Source: Nitrospira sp. ST-bin4 (GTDB taxonomy: Bacteria > Nitrospirota > Nitrospiria > Nitrospirales > Nitrospiraceae). Taken from it: 6,736 bases of DNA. The translations under genes were made by a program, and so were the position numbers. Position 1 is the first letter of the stretch. Every line of letters begins with the position of its first letter. The stretch covers positions 22,405 to 29,140 of the forward strand of contig MSXM01000025.1 in the NCBI GenBank assembly GCA_002083565.1, read 5' to 3'. The notes under the pieces were generated by a model. It was not told the DNA's origin. It worked only from the letters and a program-made list of their open reading frames with translations, and did not search any database. Of the stretch, positions 1 through 6,023 are shown in pieces.

Positions 1-31
1 CGGACTTTTTCAGCATCCTGCTCTAAGAGCA
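1..31. repeat. Possible end of a dispersed intergenic repeat
   Basis: The first 22 bases contain a T-rich motif (CTTTTTCAGCATCCTG) that I associate from memory with the end of dispersed intergenic repeats in Nitrospira-type genomes. It runs into a perfect inverted repeat, TGCTCT-A-AGAGCA (19-31). The one-base centre is too short for an RNA hairpin loop, so the palindrome is a DNA-level feature at most. If this is a repeat, its body lies left of the window. The motif and palindrome are seen directly. The repeat identity is recall, not verified. Confidence 0.35.
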
Positions 32-105
32 AGAGAGGTGGAGCTCGGCCAATATGCGCGGGAGGACTAACCTGGATGCCGGTCTTTGATCACCGTGGAT
101 CGAGG

Positions 106-114
106 AAGGAGGGG
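106..114 (+). promoter_or_regulatory. Strong Shine-Dalgarno site
   Basis: AAGGAGGGG ends five bases before the ATG at 120. It fixes the start of the zinc-ribbon-like gene and shows that this small ORF is very likely translated. Confidence 0.75.
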
Positions 115-119
115 TCTCG

Positions 120-524
120 ATGAAAACCGAAGAAGAACGGGAAGCCCACAGACGTTTCGTTCAAGCGCTTCAGCACGAACATCTGATTTGCGCGAAACCC
201 GGTTGCGGCGGAGCCATGGAGATTGCCGACCAGACCCCGCATGCCGCGCGTATCAAGACCTATGAAGCGACCTGTGAACGCTGTCATGCGGCTGAGAAGA
301 TTGCAGGGCGCGAGCAAGCCTCACCGCCTTGGGATCTTGCCTCCATCACCATGATGGCGGAAGTCCATCTCCTCCATGAACAACCCGCCTGCCCCTATGA
401 CGAGACGCCCATTACCTTTATCTCGCTGCCGAATCCACGCCGCAAGGCCCGCTACCGCCTCTTGTGTTACTACTGCGGCCGCCACGCCGAGATGAACTGG
501 CCGCCGCCGGAAGCGAAACGGTAA
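120..524 (+). CDS. Small protein with two zinc-ribbon-like repeats
   Basis: This 134-residue protein of unknown function has no signal peptide or membrane segment, so it is probably cytoplasmic. It has a charged N-terminal helix (about 1-22) and then two similar metal-binding-like units. Unit one has C24-x4-C29 and C52-x2-C55. Unit two has H86-x4-C91 and C116-x2-C119. The first knuckles align (HLICAKPGC against HLLHEQPAC), which suggests internal duplication with one Cys replaced by His. Such ribbons usually bind structural zinc and serve nucleic-acid or protein contacts, but no known family is recognised. The start is supported by a strong ribosome binding site. The gene converges on the hydrolase with only 12 bases between the stop codons. 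Coding status is well supported; zinc binding is inferred. Confidence 0.75.
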   Translation: MKTEEEREAHRRFVQALQHEHLICAKPGCGGAMEIADQTPHAARIKTYEATCERCHAAEKIAGREQASPPWDLASITMMAEVHLLHEQPACPYDETPITFISLPNPRRKARYRLLCYYCGRHAEMNWPPPEAKR

Positions 525-536
525 GCTGATCCTCTG

Positions 537-1301
537 CTACGCCGTGAGGGCTTTCTTGATGAACTCGCCGAGACGGCGGAAGTAGACCCCGCCTCCTACC
601 TGGTACGTGTCGTTGTGATCGGCACCCGGGATCGCATACCAATCCTTCGGCGGGTTGGCCGCGTCGAAGACCTGGCGCCCCAATTCGATGGGAATGATAT
701 CGTCTTTGTCTCCGTGAATGACCAGCTTCGGCAACGACAACTGCGGCAGGCGGTCGATCAACCGGAATTCCGCTCCAAGCAGCATGTGTGCCGGCAGTCC
801 GGCATAGTGAAACTTGGCGACGGCTTCGATGGAGGGAAATGAGGATTCAAGAATCAATGCGGCAGCCGGACGTTGCGTGGCAAGTTCTCCCGCTACTGCG
901 GCACCGAGCGACCGGCCGAACAGCACGATCCGCTCCGGACGAATCTTCCTGATACGCGTGAGATACTCATAGGCCCCGATCGCGTCGTGGTAGAGCCCCT
1001 CCTCGCTTGGGCGAACGGCCTGGCTTTTCCCATACCCGCGATAGTCGAACAGAAACACCGACAACCCGAGCTGATAGAGCAACTGCATATTATCGAGACG
1101 GTTGATGATATTGCCCGCATTGCCATGACACCAGAGCATCACCGGGCGATCTGCTCGTGTCTCGACATACCAGCCGAACAGCCGCGCGCCATCCATAGCC
1201 TGAAACGATACATCTTCAAGTGGCAACCCGCTGAGCTTTGCCCAATCGCGATCCTGCCAGGGTTCCGGGTGATAGACGAAGAATTGATCGAGGAGGTTCA
1301 T
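537..1301 (-). CDS. Alpha/beta hydrolase (BEM46/ABHD13-like)
   Basis: This is a 254-residue serine hydrolase of the alpha/beta-hydrolase fold, complete and of normal length. Visible motifs in order are the oxyanion-loop HGNAGN (59-64), the strand and turn FDYRGYGKS (85-93), the nucleophile elbow GRSLG with Ser131, the acid in HGDKD (likely Asp200), and His229 in GADHND. The full Ser-Asp-His triad is therefore present. The layout fits the BEM46/ABHD13-like group of esterase or peptidase-like hydrolases, whose natural substrates are mostly unknown. There is no clear signal peptide, although the N-terminus (MNLLDQFFVYHPE) is hydrophobic and resembles the membrane-proximal start seen in this group. 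An AGGAAG motif lies three bases upstream of the ATG. It follows the exported helical protein gene on the same strand after 79 bases, so co-transcription is possible. Substrate cannot be stated. Confidence 0.88.
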   Translation of the reverse strand: MNLLDQFFVYHPEPWQDRDWAKLSGLPLEDVSFQAMDGARLFGWYVETRADRPVMLWCHGNAGNIINRLDNMQLLYQLGLSVFLFDYRGYGKSQAVRPSEEGLYHDAIGAYEYLTRIRKIRPERIVLFGRSLGAAVAGELATQRPAAALILESSFPSIEAVAKFHYAGLPAHMLLGAEFRLIDRLPQLSLPKLVIHGDKDDIIPIELGRQVFDAANPPKDWYAIPGADHNDTYQVGGGVYFRRLGEFIKKALTA

Positions 1302-1380
1302 GATCTTCCTGAGTAACCGATCTTGGGAGTTCGGGAAGGAACGGGATGAGTATGACAGGAGCAGGGGACGCGCGCGAGGG

Positions 1381-1683
1381 CTAGTGGTTCAGTTTTTGAT
1401 CGATCTTGTTTCCGGCTTTTTTAAAACCTTCCGCGGTCTTGTCAGCAGCCTTTTTCAACTTCTGCTCGACCTTCTCTCCGATGTGTTTCTCCTCGACCTT
1501 CTTGACCACCTTTCCAACCCCCTGTTCGATCTTGTGGCCCACCTTCTTGGCGGTGCTTCCGATTCGCTCAAACACGCCGGGGCCCTTTGCCGATTCATCC
1601 TGGGCCGACACCGGAGAACCGGACAAGATCCAGAGCGGCACACACAGCCCGACAACCAATCGCAAGACGCATCGGAATCGCAT
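1381..1683 (-). CDS. Exported Lys-rich amphipathic helical protein
   Basis: This 100-residue protein begins with a basic N-terminus and a hydrophobic core (about 6-20), ending in an SPVSA-Q site that predicts signal peptidase I cleavage after residue 27. The mature part is very rich in Lys, Glu and Gln with almost no aromatic residues, and should form a long amphipathic helix. It carries a short motif K-[IVT]-[EDA]-[EQ] at residues 51, 62, 71, 82 and 93, so spacing is 11, 9, 11 and 11. Such 11-residue periodicity resembles LEA-like or apolipoprotein-like helices, which associate with membranes or protect proteins. That is an analogy, not a family assignment. GGAGGG six bases before the ATG supports the start. 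A promoter-like pair lies just upstream (1708-1736). The periplasm is the likely location. Confidence 0.75.
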   Translation of the reverse strand: MRFRCVLRLVVGLCVPLWILSGSPVSAQDESAKGPGVFERIGSTAKKVGHKIEQGVGKVVKKVEEKHIGEKVEQKLKKAADKTAEGFKKAGNKIDQKLNH

Positions 1684-1707
1684 GACTTTCCCTCCGACCT
1701 CATGGAA

Positions 1708-1736
1708 AGCATACCACGAACGGATTGAGCTGTTCA
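1708..1736 (-). promoter_or_regulatory. Probable promoter of the exported helical protein
   Basis: Reading the minus strand, TGAACA (1731-1736) and TATGCT (1708-1713) are separated by 17 bases. A TG sits one base before the -10 (extended -10 form). Matches to the sigma-70 consensus are 4/6 for the -35 and 4/6 for the -10. The location 25-30 bases upstream of the start codon, and downstream of the lipoprotein terminator, fits an independent transcription unit. Confidence 0.45.
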
Positions 1737-1782
1737 GAGGGCCGCAGACCGGCCAAACTCTCGTTTAACTTCCAGTAGCTGT

Positions 1783-1833
1783 GAAAATAATTGGGCCCGA
1801 CATGTGAGCGCAAATCATGTGTCGGGGCCCAAT
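1783..1833 (-). terminator. Intrinsic terminator of the tandem lipoprotein genes
   Basis: A nine-base perfect stem (1790-1798 with 1825-1833, ATTGGGCCC/GGGCCCAAT) continues inward imperfectly through CATG-type arms around 1799-1804 and 1816-1823. On the minus strand the stem is followed at once by UAUUUUC, a good U-rich tail. The plus-strand side has no T-run. It lies about 50 bases beyond the stop of the second lipoprotein gene, so it should end transcription of that unit. Confidence 0.75.
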
Positions 1834-1882
1834 CTCGGTATACCGTCGCGCTCGGTCGGACAGATTGTATCCCGAGCACCCG

Positions 1883-2209
1883 TTACTTATCTGCGACAGC
1901 GGTACCCTGTACTTTGAAGATAAACCCGTCCAGCACGAAAGCCCAGAACCACCGCTCTGAAATCGTTACGTCGGTAAGCCTCGTTCCCCCGGCCTTTCGG
2001 GCAGCCTCAGCCATGGCATTTTCGAAGCGTGTATTCTGGTTGATCGGAATGAAACCAAACAACATGATTCCGGTGCTGGTCGCCTCAGTTGGCCCGAGGG
2101 ATTTTTCGTTGGGCCCGATCGGCGCCGACGGAAAACGTAAATTCGTCGACTGACAAGCAACCGTTGTAAACAAGAGCAGACTGCCAAGAAGTACGCCAAG
2201 AATTTTCAT
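1883..2209 (-). CDS. Putative lipoprotein, tandem copy A (TRL-like)
   Basis: This 108-residue protein has a short signal sequence (1-18) ending in TVAC, so Cys19 is the likely lipidated residue. Thr at the -3 position is less usual than Leu, so lipidation is probable rather than certain. The mature domain has Gly-rich and hydrophobic segments (LFGFIPINQN about 50-59), an Ala-rich helix (about 61-75), then LTDVTISERW (78-87) and a beta-like C-terminus (FKVQGTAV, 98-105). The pattern resembles TRL-like small bacterial lipoproteins, whose role is unknown. I chose the ATG at 2209, not an in-frame ATG further upstream, because GGAGGG lies four bases before it and the signal sequence begins there. 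It is the second gene of a pair; the upstream paralogue ends only 25 bases away. Copy A has WFWAF where copy B has WWWGY. Confidence 0.8.
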   Translation of the reverse strand: MKILGVLLGSLLLFTTVACQSTNLRFPSAPIGPNEKSLGPTEATSTGIMLFGFIPINQNTRFENAMAEAARKAGGTRLTDVTISERWFWAFVLDGFIFKVQGTAVADK

Positions 2210-2234
2210 GTGTCCCTCCAAACCTGAGCAGAGA

Positions 2235-2561
2235 TTATTTATTCCCAACAGCTGTTCCCTGGACCTTAAAGACATACCCGTTGAGGACATACCCCCACCA
2301 CCATCGCTCTGAAATCGTCACATCCGTCAATCTCGCGCCACCTGATTTTTGCACCGCATTTTGATAGGCTTTTTCGAACCGCTCGTTCTGATTGATCGGT
2401 ATAAAGCCGAACAGCAACATCCCCACACTGTTACCCTCCGTCTGGCCCAACGATTTTTCATTCGCTCCGATCGGCGCAGTCGGAATTCTTACCTGTGTCG
2501 AATGGCACGCCGCTGTCGAAAAAAGCAGGACAGCGCCCAACAGTACGCCCATGATTTTCAT
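2235..2561 (-). CDS. Putative lipoprotein, tandem copy B (TRL-like)
   Basis: This paralogue of the downstream gene is also exactly 108 residues. By hand alignment 74 of 108 residues are identical and there are no gaps. It has a signal sequence ending in TAAC with Cys19 as the probable lipidation site, followed by the same IPINQN, LTDVTISERW and VFKVQGTAV blocks. The conserved stretches are mostly in the C-terminal half, suggesting that is the functional core. The middle helix (about 61-75) is the most diverged part. The ATG at 2561 is preceded by a full AAGGAGGT (2566-2573), four bases away. A second strong Shine-Dalgarno sits further upstream next to an in-frame TTG (2598-2600), so an N-terminally extended form is conceivable. 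It is the first gene of the pair and probably sets its transcription. Function unknown; likely envelope-located. Confidence 0.82.
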   Translation of the reverse strand: MKIMGVLLGAVLLFSTAACHSTQVRIPTAPIGANEKSLGQTEGNSVGMLLFGFIPINQNERFEKAYQNAVQKSGGARLTDVTISERWWWGYVLNGYVFKVQGTAVGNK

Positions 2562-2625
2562 ACTGACCTCCTTAGCTGGGGAGAAAAGAATAGCGAACAA
2601 TTGACGCCTCCTTAAATAGATGCGG

Positions 2626-2654
2626 AGACTAACATTCACCTAGCCATCGGTCAA
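2626..2654 (-). promoter_or_regulatory. Probable promoter of the lipoprotein pair
   Basis: On the minus strand, TTGACC (2649-2654, 5/6 match) is 17 bases from TAGTCT (2626-2631, 3/6), which has a TG one base upstream as in extended -10 promoters. Transcription would begin near 2619, downstream of the ATG at 2639. That argues against the longest reading of copy B. Confidence 0.45.
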
Positions 2655-2698
2655 TGGCGCGCTACGTTTCCCGCAGGAGTAGAGCGTCCGCGCGCGGC

Positions 2699-4450
2699 TC
2701 ATCGCGGCGCCGCGGTGACCGTCTGTTTGGCGATGTGACTCACGGGAATATGGTCGCGATAGACTTGTAGCAAGGTGAGATCTTCGTCTTTTTGTTCCTC
2801 CACCGGAACCATAGCTAGATCGACCTCGCCCGACTGCTGCGGGTGCGCTTGCACCCGTCGAAGGATCTTGAAGAATCTCCGCACCAGATTCAGCCACCGG
2901 ACACTGAGCGATGCGATCTCCCATGCTCTGCGGGGATAGTGAATCAGCGGGTTTTCAAGCGGCATGCCGGGCCTGCGCATCGTCCGGACCTTGAGCCGGA
3001 ACATGCCGGCCTCCAGCGGGTGAATCCCTTCCAGGGCGATGCTGCCCCCCAAGCACAGCAACAGGAACATCACCTTGTAAATGTCCTGGTCTTTCGCCGC
3101 AGCCCGATACAGCACGCGTTCGATATGCTCCTCCGTATAGTATTGCTTCCAGGCATTACGGTAGGTCCGCTGCCATTCCTCTTTGGACATGAGGGGATGG
3201 CCCATCGTGACATGCTCTAAGTCATACTTATTCATGTCCGGCTCGATCCACGCGCCCCGTTCACAATGTTTCCGATGGTCTTCCGAGCCAGGCAACGGCG
3301 TGAGGCAGAAGAATTCGAGGCCGTCCAGAGGAAGCTCGTTCTTGATGATCTCGATATCGCGCGCGATGGATTCCGGCGTGTCGGTGGGAAAGCCCAAAAT
3401 ATACCCGGCCACCGTCGTGCAGCCATGGTCTTTCCACGCCTGCAGCATTTTCCGGTATTGCCAGATCTTGTTTTGCAGCTTCTTCGCCCCGGCAAGCGAA
3501 TCGGGGTTGAGGTTTTCAAGCCCGATAAAAATGTTATTGCAGCCGGCTCTGGCGCACTTTTCGATGAACCGCGGAATTTTATAGGCGCCGACATCGACCT
3601 GGGCGGTAAACGAGATCGCCAGACCCTCCTCCTCCCGCATCTGAATGCACCGGTCGAGGATCGCCTCCCAGTTGCTGTTCCGCGCAAAATCGTCGTCCGT
3701 GATAAAGAATCGCCCGACCCCCTGCTGTAGATTGGCCCGGATGATGTGCTCGATATCATCCGCCGAACGGTAGCGAGACTTGCGCCCCTGCACATTGATG
3801 ATCGTGCAGAAACTGCATTGGAACGGGCATCCTCGTCCCGCGTCGAAGCTGGAGAGACGGCGAAATGTATTTTGTACGATCTGAACGGGCAAAAAAGGCG
3901 ACGGTGAGGACTCGAGACTCCGGCCCTCGTTCAGGAAATTGTACAGAGGCTTGAGCTTCCCTCCGCAGGCATCGCGCAAGACCTCATCCAAATGGCCTTC
4001 CGCTTCCCCGGCAAACAGGCTGATGCCCTTCTCTCCGGCGGCTTGAAGATCGCGTGGCAACGTAGGGAGCATGGCGACAGAGCCGCTGACATGGAACCCG
4101 CCGATGGCGACCGGAATATTCGCCTTGAGAAAGTGGTCAGCCAGATCGACCGCGCGCGGGAACTGATTGGTTTGCACGCCGACGAAGCCCACCAGGCCGG
4201 ACGCATAGCCCTTCATCTTTCGGATGATGGAGCGGATGGGGATGACGGTGTTCGTTTCGTCGTAGAGGTCGATATCAATGGCGACGTCCTCGCCCAACAC
4301 CTTGCGCGCCTCACAATCAAGCGCGAGACCGTTCAAAACGGCGAGTGTGTTCGAGGGAATGGCCGAACGGATCCACTGAATCACGTAGCCATCGTCGTCG
4401 TAATGGGACGGCTTGATGAGAACCAGGAGAAAGTTCTTGGGTGATCCCAT
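2699..4450 (-). CDS. Radical SAM enzyme with B12-binding-like N-terminal domain
   Basis: This is a 583-residue cytoplasmic iron-sulfur enzyme. Residues about 1-180 look like a Rossmann-type B12-binding domain (GLVGFVGVQTNQFP, 85-98; PVAIGGFHVSG, 113-123). The classic DxHxxG base-off histidine motif is not visible, so any cobalamin would be bound without that ligand. The radical SAM core follows, with C208-x3-C212-x2-C215 for the 4Fe-4S cluster, then FITDDDF (249-255), IFIGLEN (307-313) and YILGFPTDT (350-358), as in BchE/HpnJ-like and other B12-type family members. Residues about 400-583 form an extra C-terminal region with a hydrophobic stretch (about 459-475) and several basic segments, possibly membrane-associated. 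AAGGA nine bases before the ATG supports the start. The substrate is unknown. It is divergent from the halogenase-like gene, so a role in the same pathway is possible but unproven. Confidence 0.85.
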   Translation of the reverse strand: MGSPKNFLLVLIKPSHYDDDGYVIQWIRSAIPSNTLAVLNGLALDCEARKVLGEDVAIDIDLYDETNTVIPIRSIIRKMKGYASGLVGFVGVQTNQFPRAVDLADHFLKANIPVAIGGFHVSGSVAMLPTLPRDLQAAGEKGISLFAGEAEGHLDEVLRDACGGKLKPLYNFLNEGRSLESSPSPFLPVQIVQNTFRRLSSFDAGRGCPFQCSFCTIINVQGRKSRYRSADDIEHIIRANLQQGVGRFFITDDDFARNSNWEAILDRCIQMREEEGLAISFTAQVDVGAYKIPRFIEKCARAGCNNIFIGLENLNPDSLAGAKKLQNKIWQYRKMLQAWKDHGCTTVAGYILGFPTDTPESIARDIEIIKNELPLDGLEFFCLTPLPGSEDHRKHCERGAWIEPDMNKYDLEHVTMGHPLMSKEEWQRTYRNAWKQYYTEEHIERVLYRAAAKDQDIYKVMFLLLCLGGSIALEGIHPLEAGMFRLKVRTMRRPGMPLENPLIHYPRRAWEIASLSVRWLNLVRRFFKILRRVQAHPQQSGEVDLAMVPVEEQKDEDLTLLQVYRDHIPVSHIAKQTVTAAPR

Positions 4451-4506
4451 TGCCTGCTGTCCTTGCGCCGTCTAACTGGTTTTTCTGCAATCGATATGCA
4501 CGATGA

Positions 4507-4535
4507 AAGCTAGGACGATTGCGTAGCGATGTCAA
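4507..4535 (-). promoter_or_regulatory. Candidate promoter of the radical SAM gene
   Basis: The minus strand has a perfect TTGACA (4530-4535), 17 bases from TAGCTT (4507-4512). The -10 is weak (3/6). It lies about 57 bases upstream of the start codon in the divergent spacer. Confidence 0.4.
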
Positions 4536-4550
4536 GAGAATCAGGCTGCA

Positions 4551-4586
4551 CTGGCCACATAGAGACCGCGGCCCGCGCGCTGGCCA
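4551..4586. repeat. Pair of CTGGCCA direct repeats in the divergent spacer
   Basis: CTGGCCA occurs at 4551-4557 and again at 4580-4586, with starts 29 bases apart. Each contains the palindrome TGGCCA. The right copy coincides with the candidate -35 of the halogenase-like gene, and both lie between the two divergent promoters. An operator role is only a possibility; short GC-rich repeats can arise by chance. Confidence 0.25.
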
Positions 4587-4609
4587 TCACGCCATCTCTC
4601 AGGTATACT
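4581..4609 (+). promoter_or_regulatory. Candidate promoter of the halogenase-chorismatase operon
   Basis: TGGCCA (4581-4586, 4/6) and TATACT (4604-4609, 5/6) are 17 bases apart, placing the -10 about 40 bases before the ATG at 4650. The -10 is the best one in the spacer in this direction. Confidence 0.42.
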
Positions 4610-4649
4610 CCGGCGCTGCATTACCGCTGTTCAAACACCATTTATTGTC

Positions 4650-6002
4650 ATGCAGACTTCAGCCTCAGGCATAGCGAACCCTCTGACAACATGCGACGTC
4701 CTCGTGGTCGGAGGCGGTCCGGCCGGCTCGGCCATTTCGGCGCTGCTGGCAGAAAAGGGATGGGACGTGCATGTGCTGGAGAAAGACCGCCACCCGCGCT
4801 TCCACATCGGCGAATCGCTGCTCCCTCATTCACTGCCGATATTGCAACGATTGGGCGTGCTCCCGGAAGTCGAAAAGATCGGCATCGCCAAGTATGGCGC
4901 GGAAATCGTCTCGCCCTATCACGGGCGATCCCGCACCCTGTATTTTTCGAAGGCGCTGGATGGCTCACAACCGTTTTCCTATGAAGTCAAACGGGCCGAA
5001 TTCGACAAGATCCTGATTGATAACGCGGTCAGCAAGGGAGTCCACGTACATGAGGGCGTCCGGGCGAAACGCGTTGAGTTCCGGCACGACTCTACCCATC
5101 TGGTTCAGGCTGAAGACCGGATGGGAAACGCGGTCGGATACGAAGCCAAGTTCGTAGTCGATGCCAGCGGGCGCGACACATTTCTTTCCGGACAATTCGG
5201 CGGCAAGTATCGGAATCCCAGCCACAACAGCGCGGCTGTGTTTGGACATTTCCAAGGCGTGCGACGGCTGCCTGGAAAGGATGAGGGCAATATCAGCATC
5301 GTCTGGTTCGATCACGGCTGGTGGTGGATCATTCCGTTCAAGGACGGCACGACCAGCGTGGGGGCGGTCTGCTGGCCCTCGTATATCAGCACTCGAAAGG
5401 TTCCGCTGGAGCAATTTCTCTGGGATACGATCGCGCTCTGCGCTCCCGTGGCGGAACGTATGGCCAAGGCCACACTCATCGGCCAAGCCTACGCCGCCGC
5501 CAACTATTCCTATCGCCGATCGACCATGCGCGGCGACGGATACTTGATGGTGGGCGATGCCTTCGCCTTTATCGACCCGGTGTTCTCCAGCGGCGTGCAT
5601 CTGGCGCTCAATGGTGCCACACTGGGCGCCTACGTCGTCGATGCCTATTTGCGGAAGTCACCGGAATACCAACGACATCTCCAGGAGTTTGAACGGAGCG
5701 TCCGCTTGGGCGTGAAAACCTATTCCTGGTTTATCTATCACTTCACCCAGCCGGCCTTCCGCAACCTGTTCATGTCCGAAAGATCCAAATTCAAAATGGA
5801 GGAAGCTGTCCTCTCCATTCTGGCCGGCGATGCCTTCGGGAAATCGCCGACGAGACTCCCGATTTTCTTGTTCAAAATCGCCTATTATCTCGTCTATCTG
5901 TTCAACTTCAGAGAGAATTGGACGGCATTCCAGCGCCGCATCCGCGGCGTGCCGGAAACCGTGACGACGCTCAAAGATTATGCCATCCACGATCGCCGGT
6001 AA
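4650..6002 (+). CDS. Flavin-dependent halogenase-family enzyme
   Basis: This 450-residue FAD enzyme is of the size of free-standing flavin halogenases and related monooxygenases. The FAD-binding motif GGGPAG is at 21-26 after a beta strand (CDVLVV), with the acidic strand end at VLEKD (42-46). GESLLP (54-59) follows, then K81 in AKYGAE, which sits where the family's catalytic lysine is expected. WWWIIP (224-229) fits the halogenase signature WxWxIP. VGDAFAFIDPVFSSGVHLAL (301-320) is the second FAD-contacting block typical of this family. The region after 355 is rich in aromatic residues and may shape a substrate pocket or contact a carrier protein or membrane. No clear Shine-Dalgarno precedes the ATG at 4650, but the FAD domain begins shortly after it. 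The chorismatase gene follows after 21 bases, so they are almost certainly co-transcribed. Halogenation is inferred; family members that only hydroxylate or oxidise remain possible. Confidence 0.8.
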   Translation: MQTSASGIANPLTTCDVLVVGGGPAGSAISALLAEKGWDVHVLEKDRHPRFHIGESLLPHSLPILQRLGVLPEVEKIGIAKYGAEIVSPYHGRSRTLYFSKALDGSQPFSYEVKRAEFDKILIDNAVSKGVHVHEGVRAKRVEFRHDSTHLVQAEDRMGNAVGYEAKFVVDASGRDTFLSGQFGGKYRNPSHNSAAVFGHFQGVRRLPGKDEGNISIVWFDHGWWWIIPFKDGTTSVGAVCWPSYISTRKVPLEQFLWDTIALCAPVAERMAKATLIGQAYAAANYSYRRSTMRGDGYLMVGDAFAFIDPVFSSGVHLALNGATLGAYVVDAYLRKSPEYQRHLQEFERSVRLGVKTYSWFIYHFTQPAFRNLFMSERSKFKMEEAVLSILAGDAFGKSPTRLPIFLFKIAYYLVYLFNFRENWTAFQRRIRGVPETVTTLKDYAIHDRR

Positions 6003-6023
6003 CGACAACGAGGCAGTGCGACT

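Noticed and set aside
2..70. Frame open from the window edge to TAA at 68-70, possibly the C-terminus of an upstream gene.
   Set aside because: Only 22 codons, no recognisable sequence, and it overlaps the suspected intergenic repeat and palindrome.
873..1316. 147-codon plus-strand frame opposite the hydrolase.
   Set aside because: It is antisense to a hydrolase with a full catalytic triad and shows no domain or convincing ribosome binding site.
1740..1754. Hairpin GGCCG-CAGAC-CGGCC upstream of the helical protein promoter.
   Set aside because: A five-base stem with no U-tract in a GC-rich context; not enough to call an operator or terminator.
1300..1768. Two overlapping plus-strand frames rich in Phe, Leu and Asp opposite the exported helical protein.
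   Set aside because: They are the complement of Lys/Glu-rich codons; the minus frame has a signal peptide, Shine-Dalgarno and promoter.
2210..2290. N-terminal extension of lipoprotein A to an ATG at 2290.
   Set aside because: It overlaps the end of copy B and would bury the signal sequence; the ATG at 2209 has GGAGGG and matches the start of copy B.
3232..3795. 187-codon minus-strand frame inside the radical SAM gene.
   Set aside because: It is an Arg/Ser-rich out-of-frame shadow of the radical SAM core, whose own frame has all expected motifs.
4965..5600. 211-codon minus-strand frame opposite the flavoenzyme.
   Set aside because: Antisense to a gene with clear FAD and halogenase motifs; no family features.
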